Assembly: GCA_042095695.1 (NCBI GenBank)
Contig: JBELMP010000036.1
Location: 1-17,210 of the forward strand
Direction: 5' to 3'
Source: Maricaulis sp042095695
GTDB taxonomy: Bacteria > Pseudomonadota > Alphaproteobacteria > Caulobacterales > Maricaulaceae
Length of the DNA stretch: 17,210 nucleotides
Below, in pieces: positions 1-5,868 of this stretch. Position 1 is the stretch's first letter, and each line of letters opens with the position of its first letter. The translations under genes and the position numbers were made by a program. The notes under the pieces are model-generated. The model saw only the letters and a list, made by a program, of their open reading frames with translations. It was not told where the DNA came from and did no database searches.

Positions 1-154
1 TGAACTCTACGCTGCCTCTCTCATCGCCATCGATGCCGAGGGCGCGGTGGAGCAGGCTTATCTCAAACTTCTGGCGGTTCGCCTGAAACTCGAACCGCAG
101 CTGGTCGATGAAATTCATCGAGCCGCTGTGCTTGAAGCCGAACCCGTAGCCTAG
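1..154 (+). CDS. DUF533-like protein, C-terminal fragment (5' end outside window)
   Basis: The frame is open from the first bases to a TAG at 152-154 and encodes about 50 C-terminal residues, beginning ELYAASLIAIDAEG and continuing AYLKLLAVRLKL. This pattern of alternating helices with 'A-IDA-G--E-AYL--LA-RL-L-P-LV--IH' is what I recall from the C-terminal TerB-like helical domain of DUF533 (YebE-type) inner-membrane proteins. Function of that family is unknown. The downstream SbtA-like gene starts only 22 bp later on the same strand, so the two may be co-transcribed. The family assignment rests on a short fragment. Confidence 0.6.
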   Translation, partial: ELYAASLIAIDAEGAVEQAYLKLLAVRLKLEPQLVDEIHRAAVLEAEPVA

Positions 155-176
155 CATTCCAGGAAGGACGGCTGTC

Positions 177-1190
177 ATGGACCTGTTTGATCTCGCTGCG
201 CAGAATCTCTTCTCTCCGCCGATTCTGTTCTTCGTGCTCGGCCTGACCGCGGCACTCGTCCGTTCCGACCTCGCTTTGCCGGAATCCATTTCCAAGGCGC
301 TGTCGCTTTATCTTGTCATGGCAATCGGCTTCAAAGGCGGGATTCAACTCGCCGAAAACGGCGTCGGCGGTTCCGTGATTGGGCTCCTCTTCGCCGCGAT
401 CGCACTGTCCGCACTCCTTCCGCTCGTAAGCTTCGCCATGTTGCGAACGACGACCAAGATCGGCATGACAGATTGCGCTGCAATCGCCGCGCATTACGGG
501 TCAATTTCGATTGTGACCTTTATCGCCGCGACAGATGCGGTGCGCGCGCTCGATCTTGCACCTGGCGGTGCTATGGTCGCTGCGGCGGCCGCAATGGAAG
601 CACCGGCAATCCTGACGGGCCTCCTCCTGGCCAATCACTATCGTCAGAAATCCCTGGCGGCCGCGAGTCTGAGTTCAGCCGTCGCGCCGGAGCCGGAATC
701 CCGGCAATCCCAGCTCATCAAGAAGTGTCTGACCAATGGATCAATCGTTCTTCTCGTCGGCGCGTTCTTCGTGGGCATGATCGCTGGACCCAGCGGGATG
801 GCACCGGTCGAACCCTTCTTTGTTGATATGTTCCGCGGCGTGCTCTGCCTTTTCCTGCTCGATATGGGGATTACCGCCGGGCGCGGCCTTCTGGGAAATG
901 CACGCAGCCTGGAACCAAGCCTGATCGCCCATGGCCTATACATGCCGCCGATCGGCGCTGCGGCAGGACTGGCTGCGGCCATGCTGCTCGGGCTCGCGCC
1001 CGCCGATGGTGCCCTGCTGATGACTCTGTCCGCCTCCGCCTCATACATTGCCGTACCAGCGGCGATGCGGCTGGCCCTACCAGATGCACGGGCAAGCCTG
1101 TCGCTGACGCTATCGCTGGGCGTGACCTTCCCGTTCAACCTGATCCTCGGCATTCCCGCCTATATCGCGGTGGCGCAATTTCTGCTCTGA
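177..1190 (+). CDS. SbtA-type sodium-dependent bicarbonate permease family protein
   Basis: The 337-residue protein is almost wholly hydrophobic, with about ten predicted membrane segments arranged as two halves separated by a polar linker near residues 160-180. This matches the inverted-repeat layout of the SbtA (DUF897, Sbt_1) family. A family-like 'IGFKGGIQLAENG' stretch lies near residues 50-62, and 'FLLDMGITAGRGL' around 227-239 is the equivalent position in the second half. Characterised cyanobacterial members are high-affinity Na+/HCO3- symporters; the substrate in heterotrophs is not settled. The start is supported by an AGGAAGG Shine-Dalgarno at 161-167. The PII-like partner gene sbtB is not adjacent: the upstream neighbour is a DUF533-like fragment and the downstream gene is convergent. 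Family assignment is firm, bicarbonate specificity is inferred. Confidence 0.85.
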   Translation: MDLFDLAAQNLFSPPILFFVLGLTAALVRSDLALPESISKALSLYLVMAIGFKGGIQLAENGVGGSVIGLLFAAIALSALLPLVSFAMLRTTTKIGMTDCAAIAAHYGSISIVTFIAATDAVRALDLAPGGAMVAAAAAMEAPAILTGLLLANHYRQKSLAAASLSSAVAPEPESRQSQLIKKCLTNGSIVLLVGAFFVGMIAGPSGMAPVEPFFVDMFRGVLCLFLLDMGITAGRGLLGNARSLEPSLIAHGLYMPPIGAAAGLAAAMLLGLAPADGALLMTLSASASYIAVPAAMRLALPDARASLSLTLSLGVTFPFNLILGIPAYIAVAQFLL

Positions 1191-1203
1191 GCCGGACAAC
1201 CGG

Positions 1204-2088
1204 TCAGAAGTCCTTCACGCCGGCTGAGACCTGCGCGCTCAGGGCCAGGAGTTGATCTGGATCAGCATCCAGCACGTCAGCCGCCACCGCCTCCGGATAG
1301 GCACTGTGCAGGGCGGCGAGTGCGGCGCTGATCGATGTCGCCAGAGCCTCGTCCTCGGCGCGAATATTCTCGAGCTGACGCGCGCCGAGACCGGCGGCAG
1401 CGCGCTCAAATCCATAGCCATCGAGATAGGCTTCGCCGGCAGCGGGCTCGGCGACAGCGAAACGATATTGGAGCGATGCGCGCTCGATCAAGCCAGACAG
1501 GACCATTGCATTAATCCGCGCTTCGCTCAGCTCGCTTGGCGGTGCCAGCTCGCTGGCGCCGCCGATCGCGACGAGCACCGCATCGACAGCCGACTGGACC
1601 TCTTCATCAGATCGCCCGTCAAACGGAGCCGCTGACGCATCACTCATCAAGGCAAGCAGGTCAGGCGCACCGCGCTCCTGCAGAACGGGTTCCAGATCGA
1701 CCAGTATCTCCGAAATCGGATGAGCGAACATCTCGGCACCCGCTGCGCGCTCTCCCGCCTGAAACGCATCAATACCCGCCAGATAATGAGCACGGATGAC
1801 TTCCAGGGCACTCAGATAGACCGCCGGATCGACCCGCGCGATATCGGCATTGATGCCAAACTCGCCGCCGCCACCCGCTTCGCCTTCACCTTCACCTTCA
1901 CCTTCACCTTCACCTTCGCCCTCGCCTTCACCTTCGCCACCGGCGTAACCCGACAGCGCCTGGTTCTGCATGCCGTCCGTGCCCGGCAGGGCTTCCTCTG
2001 TCGCTGGATCAGTGCAGGCTGCCAGACCGGTCAGAAGCGCAGCTGCGCCGACGCCGGACCAGATTTTAGGTGTGTGTTTGATTCCCAT
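1204..2088 (-). CDS. Lipoprotein with a (Gly-Glu)10 tract, probably Fur-regulated; function unknown
   Basis: The 294-residue protein starts with a short basic n-region, a hydrophobic segment and a lipobox LAAC with Cys25, so export and lipid anchoring are expected. Residues 51-70 are ten uninterrupted Gly-Glu pairs followed by AGGGGE, a highly acidic, flexible linker. The remainder (about 85-294) is predicted helical and acidic, with a segment near residues 91-115 (SALEVIRAHYLAGIDAFQAG) vaguely like imelysin or EfeO helical iron proteins. I do not recognise a catalytic motif and do not assign the family. The gene is divergent from a PiuC-like hydroxylase. A Fur box (2157-2171) overlaps the -35 of a good Caulobacter-like promoter for this gene, which points to an iron-starvation role. 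Acidic repeats could bind cations, but this is speculative. Confidence 0.75.
   Translation of the reverse strand: MGIKHTPKIWSGVGAAALLTGLAACTDPATEEALPGTDGMQNQALSGYAGGEGEGEGEGEGEGEGEGEGEAGGGGEFGINADIARVDPAVYLSALEVIRAHYLAGIDAFQAGERAAGAEMFAHPISEILVDLEPVLQERGAPDLLALMSDASAAPFDGRSDEEVQSAVDAVLVAIGGASELAPPSELSEARINAMVLSGLIERASLQYRFAVAEPAAGEAYLDGYGFERAAAGLGARQLENIRAEDEALATSISAALAALHSAYPEAVAADVLDADPDQLLALSAQVSAGVKDF
1879..1938 (-). repeat. Hexanucleotide tandem repeat encoding (Gly-Glu)10
   Basis: On the plus strand the unit CCTTCA occurs five times without change from 1883 to 1912. It is followed by variant units CCTTCG, CCCTCG, CCTTCA and CCTTCG to 1936. Read on the minus strand, each unit gives one Glu-Gly pair within the lipoprotein. 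Since the unit is six bases, gain or loss of units changes linker length without shifting the frame. Confidence 0.9.
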
Positions 2089-2133
2089 GACCGGATTTCC
2101 CCCTTAGAACCTGTCCTGAACTCTTGGACTTCA

Positions 2134-2162
2134 GTCCTAGCCCGCCCTCTACCAACTGACAA
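2134..2162 (-). promoter_or_regulatory. Putative housekeeping promoter of the (GE)10 lipoprotein gene
   Basis: On the minus strand TTGTCA (2162-2157) is followed after 17 bases by TAGGAC (2139-2134), with GC just before it. GCTAGGAC matches the Caulobacter -10 form GCTANAWC at all but one position, and TTGTC fits its TTGNC -35. A start near 2127 would give a leader of about 40 bases. The -35 lies within the Fur box, so Fur binding should block it. Confidence 0.5.
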
Positions 2163-2171
2163 TCATTCTCA
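2157..2171. promoter_or_regulatory. Fur box between the lipoprotein and piuC-like genes
   Basis: TGACAATCATTCTCA matches the 7-1-7 Fur consensus TGATAATnATTATCA at 12 of 14 defined positions. It overlaps the -35 of the leftward lipoprotein promoter and ends next to the ribosome-binding region of the rightward hydroxylase gene, 9 bases before its ATG. One site could therefore repress both genes when iron is plentiful. The match is visible in the sequence; binding is inferred. Confidence 0.65.
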
Positions 2172-2180
2172 GGTAATAAT

Positions 2181-2843
2181 ATGCTCCTGCGCCTTCAGAA
2201 CCTGCTGAGCTCCGATGAAGTCCTGGCGATGCGCGATATTATTCAGGCTTCGGAGAATTTTTCAGACGGCAGAAACACGGCCGGCCGGGCTGCGCGTCAG
2301 GTCAAGACTAATACTCAATTGGAGCAGGGCGCAGAGCTGGACACGATCCGCAAGCGTATTCGCGCCGCCTTGGACCGAAACACACTTTTCAATGCCTTCG
2401 CCCGTCCCAAGTCGATTACGCGCATCCTGGTTTCGCGCTACACGACAGGCATGGCCTATGGGACCCATGTGGACGAGGCGCTCATGGCCGGAAAACGCAC
2501 CGACTTGTCCTTCACCCTCTTCCTGTCTGAGCCTGAAAGCTATTCTGGCGGCGAACTTGTGATGGATGATCTCGGCGGCGAAACAGAGATCAAGCTCGAA
2601 GCCGGCGATGCGGTGATTTATCCAACCGGCGTATTGCACCGGGTGGCTCCGGTCGAATCTGGCGAGCGACTCGCCGTCGTCGGCTGGGTTCGCAGCCTCG
2701 TGCGTCGAGCAGACCAGCGGGAGATCCTGTTCGACCTGGACATGGCCACTCACGCTGTCTTCGATAGGGAGGGCAAATCGGATCTTTATGACCGGCTCGC
2801 CAAAACGCGCAGTAATTTGCTTCGACTATGGGCAGAAGACTAG
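2181..2843 (+). CDS. piuC: PiuC-like Fe(II)/2-oxoglutarate-dependent PKHD-type hydroxylase
   Basis: This 220-residue protein belongs to the PiuC/YbiX family of iron- and 2-oxoglutarate-dependent oxygenases, usually induced by iron starvation and often next to siderophore receptor genes. The metal triad is visible: His96 and Asp98 in YGTHVDEA, and His153 in GVLHRV. Arg163 in GERLAVVGW is the expected 2-oxoglutarate ligand. The conserved PRF-like 'ISRYTTGMAYG' region appears here as LVSRYTTGMAYG (residues 84-94). The C-terminal helical tail ('DLYDRLAKTRSNLLRLWAED') is also typical. Length agrees with the family (about 225). The start ATG at 2181 follows AGG at 2171-2173 and the N-terminus aligns with the family. 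It is divergent from the acidic lipoprotein and shares the Fur box with it. The substrate is unknown. Confidence 0.9.
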   Translation: MLLRLQNLLSSDEVLAMRDIIQASENFSDGRNTAGRAARQVKTNTQLEQGAELDTIRKRIRAALDRNTLFNAFARPKSITRILVSRYTTGMAYGTHVDEALMAGKRTDLSFTLFLSEPESYSGGELVMDDLGGETEIKLEAGDAVIYPTGVLHRVAPVESGERLAVVGWVRSLVRRADQREILFDLDMATHAVFDREGKSDLYDRLAKTRSNLLRLWAED

Positions 2844-2909
2844 GCGAGCCACACGCTCTCCCGCCTGCCGACGAGCACCGGACTCAGCTTTCCGTCGCAT
2901 CGTCTGCAG

Positions 2910-2928
2910 CGCGCATTAAATATGCACG
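2910..2928. promoter_or_regulatory. Imperfect palindrome, candidate TetR-type operator
   Basis: CG-c-GCAT-TAAAT-ATGC-a-CG is a 19-bp imperfect inverted repeat with an AT-rich centre in otherwise GC-rich DNA, placed upstream of the aldo/keto reductase and tetR genes. Six of nine base pairs are symmetric. Size and position suit a TetR-family operator, but no family-specific consensus can be matched and chance is possible. Confidence 0.25.
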
Positions 2929-2991
2929 TACAATTGAGACGGATTACCACGCCTGATCCGTGAAGAGCCTGTTGCCAGATGCAATAGCTGC

Positions 2992-3077
2992 GCGGGGACA
3001 GGTTGGCCGAACCGGTCAATCTCGGTGTGCCGACGCGGCTCCAACGCCAATTAGAAGTACGGTGTCCCCGCACCGTA
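2992..3077 (+). promoter_or_regulatory. Possible structured 5' leader of the aldo/keto reductase gene
   Basis: Two mutually exclusive stems can be drawn. A 9-bp stem pairs 2992-3000 (GCGGGGACA) with 3063-3071 (TGTCCCCGC) and encloses small hairpins at 3001-3013 (GGTT/AACC), 3022-3033 (TCGG/CCGA) and near 3035-3048. Alternatively 3058-3064 (TACGGTG) pairs perfectly with 3071-3077 (CACCGTA) around a TCCCCG loop. The second hairpin ends only 3 bases before the AGGAGG ribosome site at 3081-3086. This layout resembles a switch or attenuator, but I do not recognise a known riboswitch class and a chance fold in GC-rich DNA is not excluded. Confidence 0.3.
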
Positions 3078-3092
3078 TACAGGAGGTTCTCA

Positions 3093-4082
3093 ATGTCTCT
3101 ATTGAGGCGCGCGCTCGCTGGTCGGTCATTGAACCCGATCGGGTTGGGCTGTCGACCGCTAAGTCGGGCTTACTTGTCGAGACCGACGCGGAAGGAAGCG
3201 GCAGCCCTGCTTCATGCCGCTGTCGATCAGGGGTATGAGCATTTCGACACCGCACGTCATTTTGGTCGTGGCGAAAACGAAGCCCTGCTGAATGACGTTT
3301 TGCGGACTCACCGCGACAGGATTTTCCTGGCCTCAAAATGCGGGATTGAGTTCGATCCGAAACAGAGGCGAATTGATTGTCGCCCCGAAACCATTCGCCA
3401 TGCCGTGGAGGCGAGTCTCGCCAAGCTTGGTGTGGATCACATCGATCTCTACTCTCTCCACCGGGGTGATATCGACACGCCGATCGAGGAAAGCGTCGGT
3501 GCACTGGCAAGATTGAAAGCCGAGGGCAAGATCGGCGCGATCGGCCTGTCCGAGGTCCCGGCCCAAACCATTGCGCGCGCGCATCGCGAACACCGGATCG
3601 ATGCGGTCCAGTGTGAGTATTCCCTGCTATCCCGCCAGGTTGAGATTGAAATCCTGGACCAGTGTACGCAGCTGGATATCGCCTTCATTGCCGCCTCTCC
3701 ATTGGCGTGTGGCCGACTGGGAGGTCTTGCGATGGAGAACCCGACCGGTGACGCGGTAGAATATCTGCGCGACGAGGCGGGTTTCGGACCGGTTACCGCG
3801 CCTCTTGCGCGGTCCGCCCGTCTCAAGTTTGAAACCATTGCAGACCTTCACAGCCTGACCCCCAGCCAGCTTGCGCTGGCCTGGCTACTCTCTCGCGGCA
3901 AGAATGTGCATGTCATACCCGGCACGACTTCAATTGCCCGGTCGCTGGAGAATTTGGAGACGGCGTCGTTCGAATTTCCACGGGGCCTGATCGAAGCAAT
4001 CGACAGACTGATGAAGCCGACACTCCCGGTCGCGCCACAAGCAGTCCAGCCAAGCGACCCAGACATAACAAAATTGCATTGA
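3093..4082 (+). CDS. Aldo/keto reductase family protein with Phe at the catalytic Tyr position
   Basis: The 329-residue protein has the aldo/keto reductase barrel: 'NPIGLGC' near the N-terminus, FDTARHFGRGEN at 51-62, a SKCG strand at 81-84, 'LGVDHIDLYSLHR' at 112-124, and the cofactor-side motifs 'GLSEV' (151-155) and 'HVIPGTTSIARSLENL' near the C-terminus. Of the usual Asp-Tyr-Lys-His tetrad, Asp52, Lys82 and His123 are present, but the Tyr (five residues after the Asp) is Phe57 (codon TTT). It may therefore be impaired as a carbonyl reductase or do different chemistry. I chose ATG 3093 because AGGAGG lies at 3081-3086; an in-frame ATG at 3003 would add 30 residues that do not look like the family and has no such site. 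A TetR gene follows 72 bp downstream. Substrate unknown. Confidence 0.85.
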   Translation: MSLLRRALAGRSLNPIGLGCRPLSRAYLSRPTRKEAAALLHAAVDQGYEHFDTARHFGRGENEALLNDVLRTHRDRIFLASKCGIEFDPKQRRIDCRPETIRHAVEASLAKLGVDHIDLYSLHRGDIDTPIEESVGALARLKAEGKIGAIGLSEVPAQTIARAHREHRIDAVQCEYSLLSRQVEIEILDQCTQLDIAFIAASPLACGRLGGLAMENPTGDAVEYLRDEAGFGPVTAPLARSARLKFETIADLHSLTPSQLALAWLLSRGKNVHVIPGTTSIARSLENLETASFEFPRGLIEAIDRLMKPTLPVAPQAVQPSDPDITKLH

Positions 4083-4154
4083 CTGGCGCGCGGCTGCAGG
4101 CTTGCTATTCGCACCTTTGAAGGCAATCCTTCCACCTCGCACTCATAGTGGGCA

Positions 4155-4835
4155 ATGACCGATTCAACACCATCAGGACCAGCATCACCGGTCTTTCCCG
4201 AATCCACGGAACTGCGAACGCGGCCCCGCCAGGAGCGTGCGCAGCAAACGATCGGGACGATATTAGGCGCTGCCCGCAATATCCTTGCAGCCGACGGTCC
4301 GTCAGGATTGAAGACCAGCCGGATTGCCAAATCAGCCGGTATACCTATCGGGTTGATTTATCGCTATTTCGAGAACAATCAGGCCATCGAGAAAGCCCTG
4401 GTTGAGGCGGTCCTAGCGGACGTGGACGCAGCGATATTGGACAGCCTTGGCGGGATCACGCTCGAAGACGATCTCGACGCGAATATGCGCCACCTGATTG
4501 ACCGGGTCATCTCCGGCTTCCGCGCGCAGCCCGGCATTGTCGACCTGATCCGCAACGTCGCACGGACGGACCATTACCAGGCGGCGAACCGGGCGTCGAA
4601 TATACGGCTCGCTGAGCAACTTGCCTCGATCTACCGCGCTGCCGGCCTTACCGGATCAAACCAGGATCAGATCCGCCACGCCCGGATTCAAGCCGAAATC
4701 GGAAGTATGATGCAATTGTTGATCTGGAATGCGGAGACCGACAGCGAAGCCGATGCGCTCGTCGAGGAATGGAAACAGGTCGCGACTGCCTATCTGCAAT
4801 CCATTCTCGACCGTCAGCAAACCGATCCTTCTTAG
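4155..4835 (+). CDS. TetR/AcrR-family transcriptional regulator
   Basis: This 226-residue protein has a TetR-type helix-turn-helix at about residues 27-73, ending in the characteristic 'GIPIGLIYRYFENNQAI' recognition helix and following loop. The C-terminal part is an all-helical ligand and dimer domain with no motif that reveals the ligand. About 24 extra residues precede the first DNA-binding helix, so a slightly later start is possible, but no alternative Met lies before the domain. The ribosome site is weak (GTGGG just upstream). It follows the aldo/keto reductase by 72 bp on the same strand and may control it; a 19-bp palindrome at 2910-2928 is a candidate target. Its TAG stop overlaps the TAA stop of the convergent LacI gene. 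Confidence 0.88.
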   Translation: MTDSTPSGPASPVFPESTELRTRPRQERAQQTIGTILGAARNILAADGPSGLKTSRIAKSAGIPIGLIYRYFENNQAIEKALVEAVLADVDAAILDSLGGITLEDDLDANMRHLIDRVISGFRAQPGIVDLIRNVARTDHYQAANRASNIRLAEQLASIYRAAGLTGSNQDQIRHARIQAEIGSMMQLLIWNAETDSEADALVEEWKQVATAYLQSILDRQQTDPS

Positions 4836-5851
4836 ATCGGCGCGACGGACTCCCGCTCGATCAATTCATAATCAAGATATTCGGTCTGAGCCTCTTTCTC
4901 GGGCGCAGACAGCGACTCCACCAGCCGGCGGACGGCGACAGCGCCATAGTCGAGCAGGGGTTGCCGTACTGTCGTCAGGGCTGGCCAGGTCCGCACGGCA
5001 ATTTCCGAATCGTCAAACCCGACCACTGACAGGGATTCAGGAACAGCGACATTCAGGCGATGCGCCGCCATGATAATGCCTGCGGCCATGTCGTCGTTTG
5101 CGGCAAAAATCGCACTTGGCCGGTCCTGGCGCTGAAGCAGGCTGTCACCGGCCTCCAGGCCGGACGCGAATTCGAAACTGCCCGGCAAGACCAGCTCCGG
5201 ATCAAAGTCCAGCTTCGCCGCGGCAAGAGCCTCTCGATAACCCCGGAACCGCTCCTGTGTCGCGTTCTGATTCTCCTTACCGCGCTGGAATGCGATACGT
5301 TGATGGCCGCGTTCGATCAGGTATTCGGTCAGCTTGCGGGCCGCTGCTCGCTCATCAATCATCACCGAACGACCACCACTGACGGGCAGATCGTGCGGAC
5401 CGACCCGGGCAATCCGGACATCAAACTCGTTCAGGACCTGTGCCAGGCGTTCATCATTCGCAAGCGGCGGAACCAGCAACAGGCCGTCAGGACGGCTGGC
5501 TTCCATCAAGCGGGCGAATTTCGCATGAAGCTCGCTCCAGGTCAGATCATCGATCTGCTCGATCAGGGAGATCATCAATTGATAGCCCAGCTCCTGGCAG
5601 GCCTGGACGGCGCCAAACTGCACGGCATTCACATAATTTGACCGGTGTGAATGCGAAATCATGTGGATGGAATAGCTGCGACGGCCCCGCAACTGGCGCG
5701 CCGAAGTGCTCGGCACATAGCCCACCTCTTCTGCTGCAGCGCGAACGCGGCGACGCAATTCATCCTTCACATGCGGCTCGTTATTGAGAACGCGCGAAAC
5801 CGTCTTGACTGAAACGCCGGCCTTTTTGGCCACATCCACCATTCGCGCCAT
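4832..5851 (-). CDS. LacI-family transcriptional regulator of the sugar locus
   Basis: The 339-residue repressor begins MARMVDVAKKAGVSVKTVSR, a textbook LacI helix-turn-helix plus the following VLNN hinge region, with a periplasmic-binding-protein-like sensor domain from about residue 60. 'GHQRIAFQRG' and 'FAANDDMAAGIIMAAH' are typical sensor-domain motifs. I chose ATG 5851 because GAAGGAGG sits 5 bases upstream; a TTG at 5872 would place that ribosome site inside the gene. The gap to the upstream symporter stop is 17 bp, so the two form one leftward operon. Palindromes of LacI type occur before the GH3 gene at 9270 and before the gluconokinase operon, making this the best local candidate to bind them. 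The inducer is probably a beta-glucan oligosaccharide, by context only. Confidence 0.92.
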   Translation of the reverse strand: MARMVDVAKKAGVSVKTVSRVLNNEPHVKDELRRRVRAAAEEVGYVPSTSARQLRGRRSYSIHMISHSHRSNYVNAVQFGAVQACQELGYQLMISLIEQIDDLTWSELHAKFARLMEASRPDGLLLVPPLANDERLAQVLNEFDVRIARVGPHDLPVSGGRSVMIDERAAARKLTEYLIERGHQRIAFQRGKENQNATQERFRGYREALAAAKLDFDPELVLPGSFEFASGLEAGDSLLQRQDRPSAIFAANDDMAAGIIMAAHRLNVAVPESLSVVGFDDSEIAVRTWPALTTVRQPLLDYGAVAVRRLVESLSAPEKEAQTEYLDYELIERESVAPI

Positions 5852-5868
5852 ACCAGCCTCCTTCGCGA

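Noticed and set aside
1192..1203. CCGG-ACAA-CCGG inverted repeat between the SbtA-like and lipoprotein genes
   Set aside because: A four-base stem of a self-complementary tetramer is expected by chance in GC-rich DNA, and no T-run follows.
1879..1938. Phase-variation switch by the hexamer repeat
   Set aside because: The unit is a multiple of three, so unit loss or gain keeps the frame. It can alter linker length but not switch the gene on and off within the coding region.
2992..3071. A tRNA-like layout (acceptor-like stem closing about 62 bases with three small hairpins)
   Set aside because: The closing stem is 9 bp, there is no 5-bp anticodon stem with 7-base loop and no GTTCRA T-loop, and 14 bases separate the third hairpin from the closing stem. 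It is not a tRNA; it was kept only as a possible leader structure.
3003..3092. Extended N-terminus of the aldo/keto reductase from ATG 3003
   Set aside because: The 30 extra residues are unlike the family, no ribosome site precedes this ATG, and a perfect AGGAGG precedes ATG 3093.
4119..4132. GAAGG-CAAT-CCTTC hairpin after the aldo/keto reductase
   Set aside because: The stem is only 5 bp and no T-run follows, so it cannot be called a terminator.
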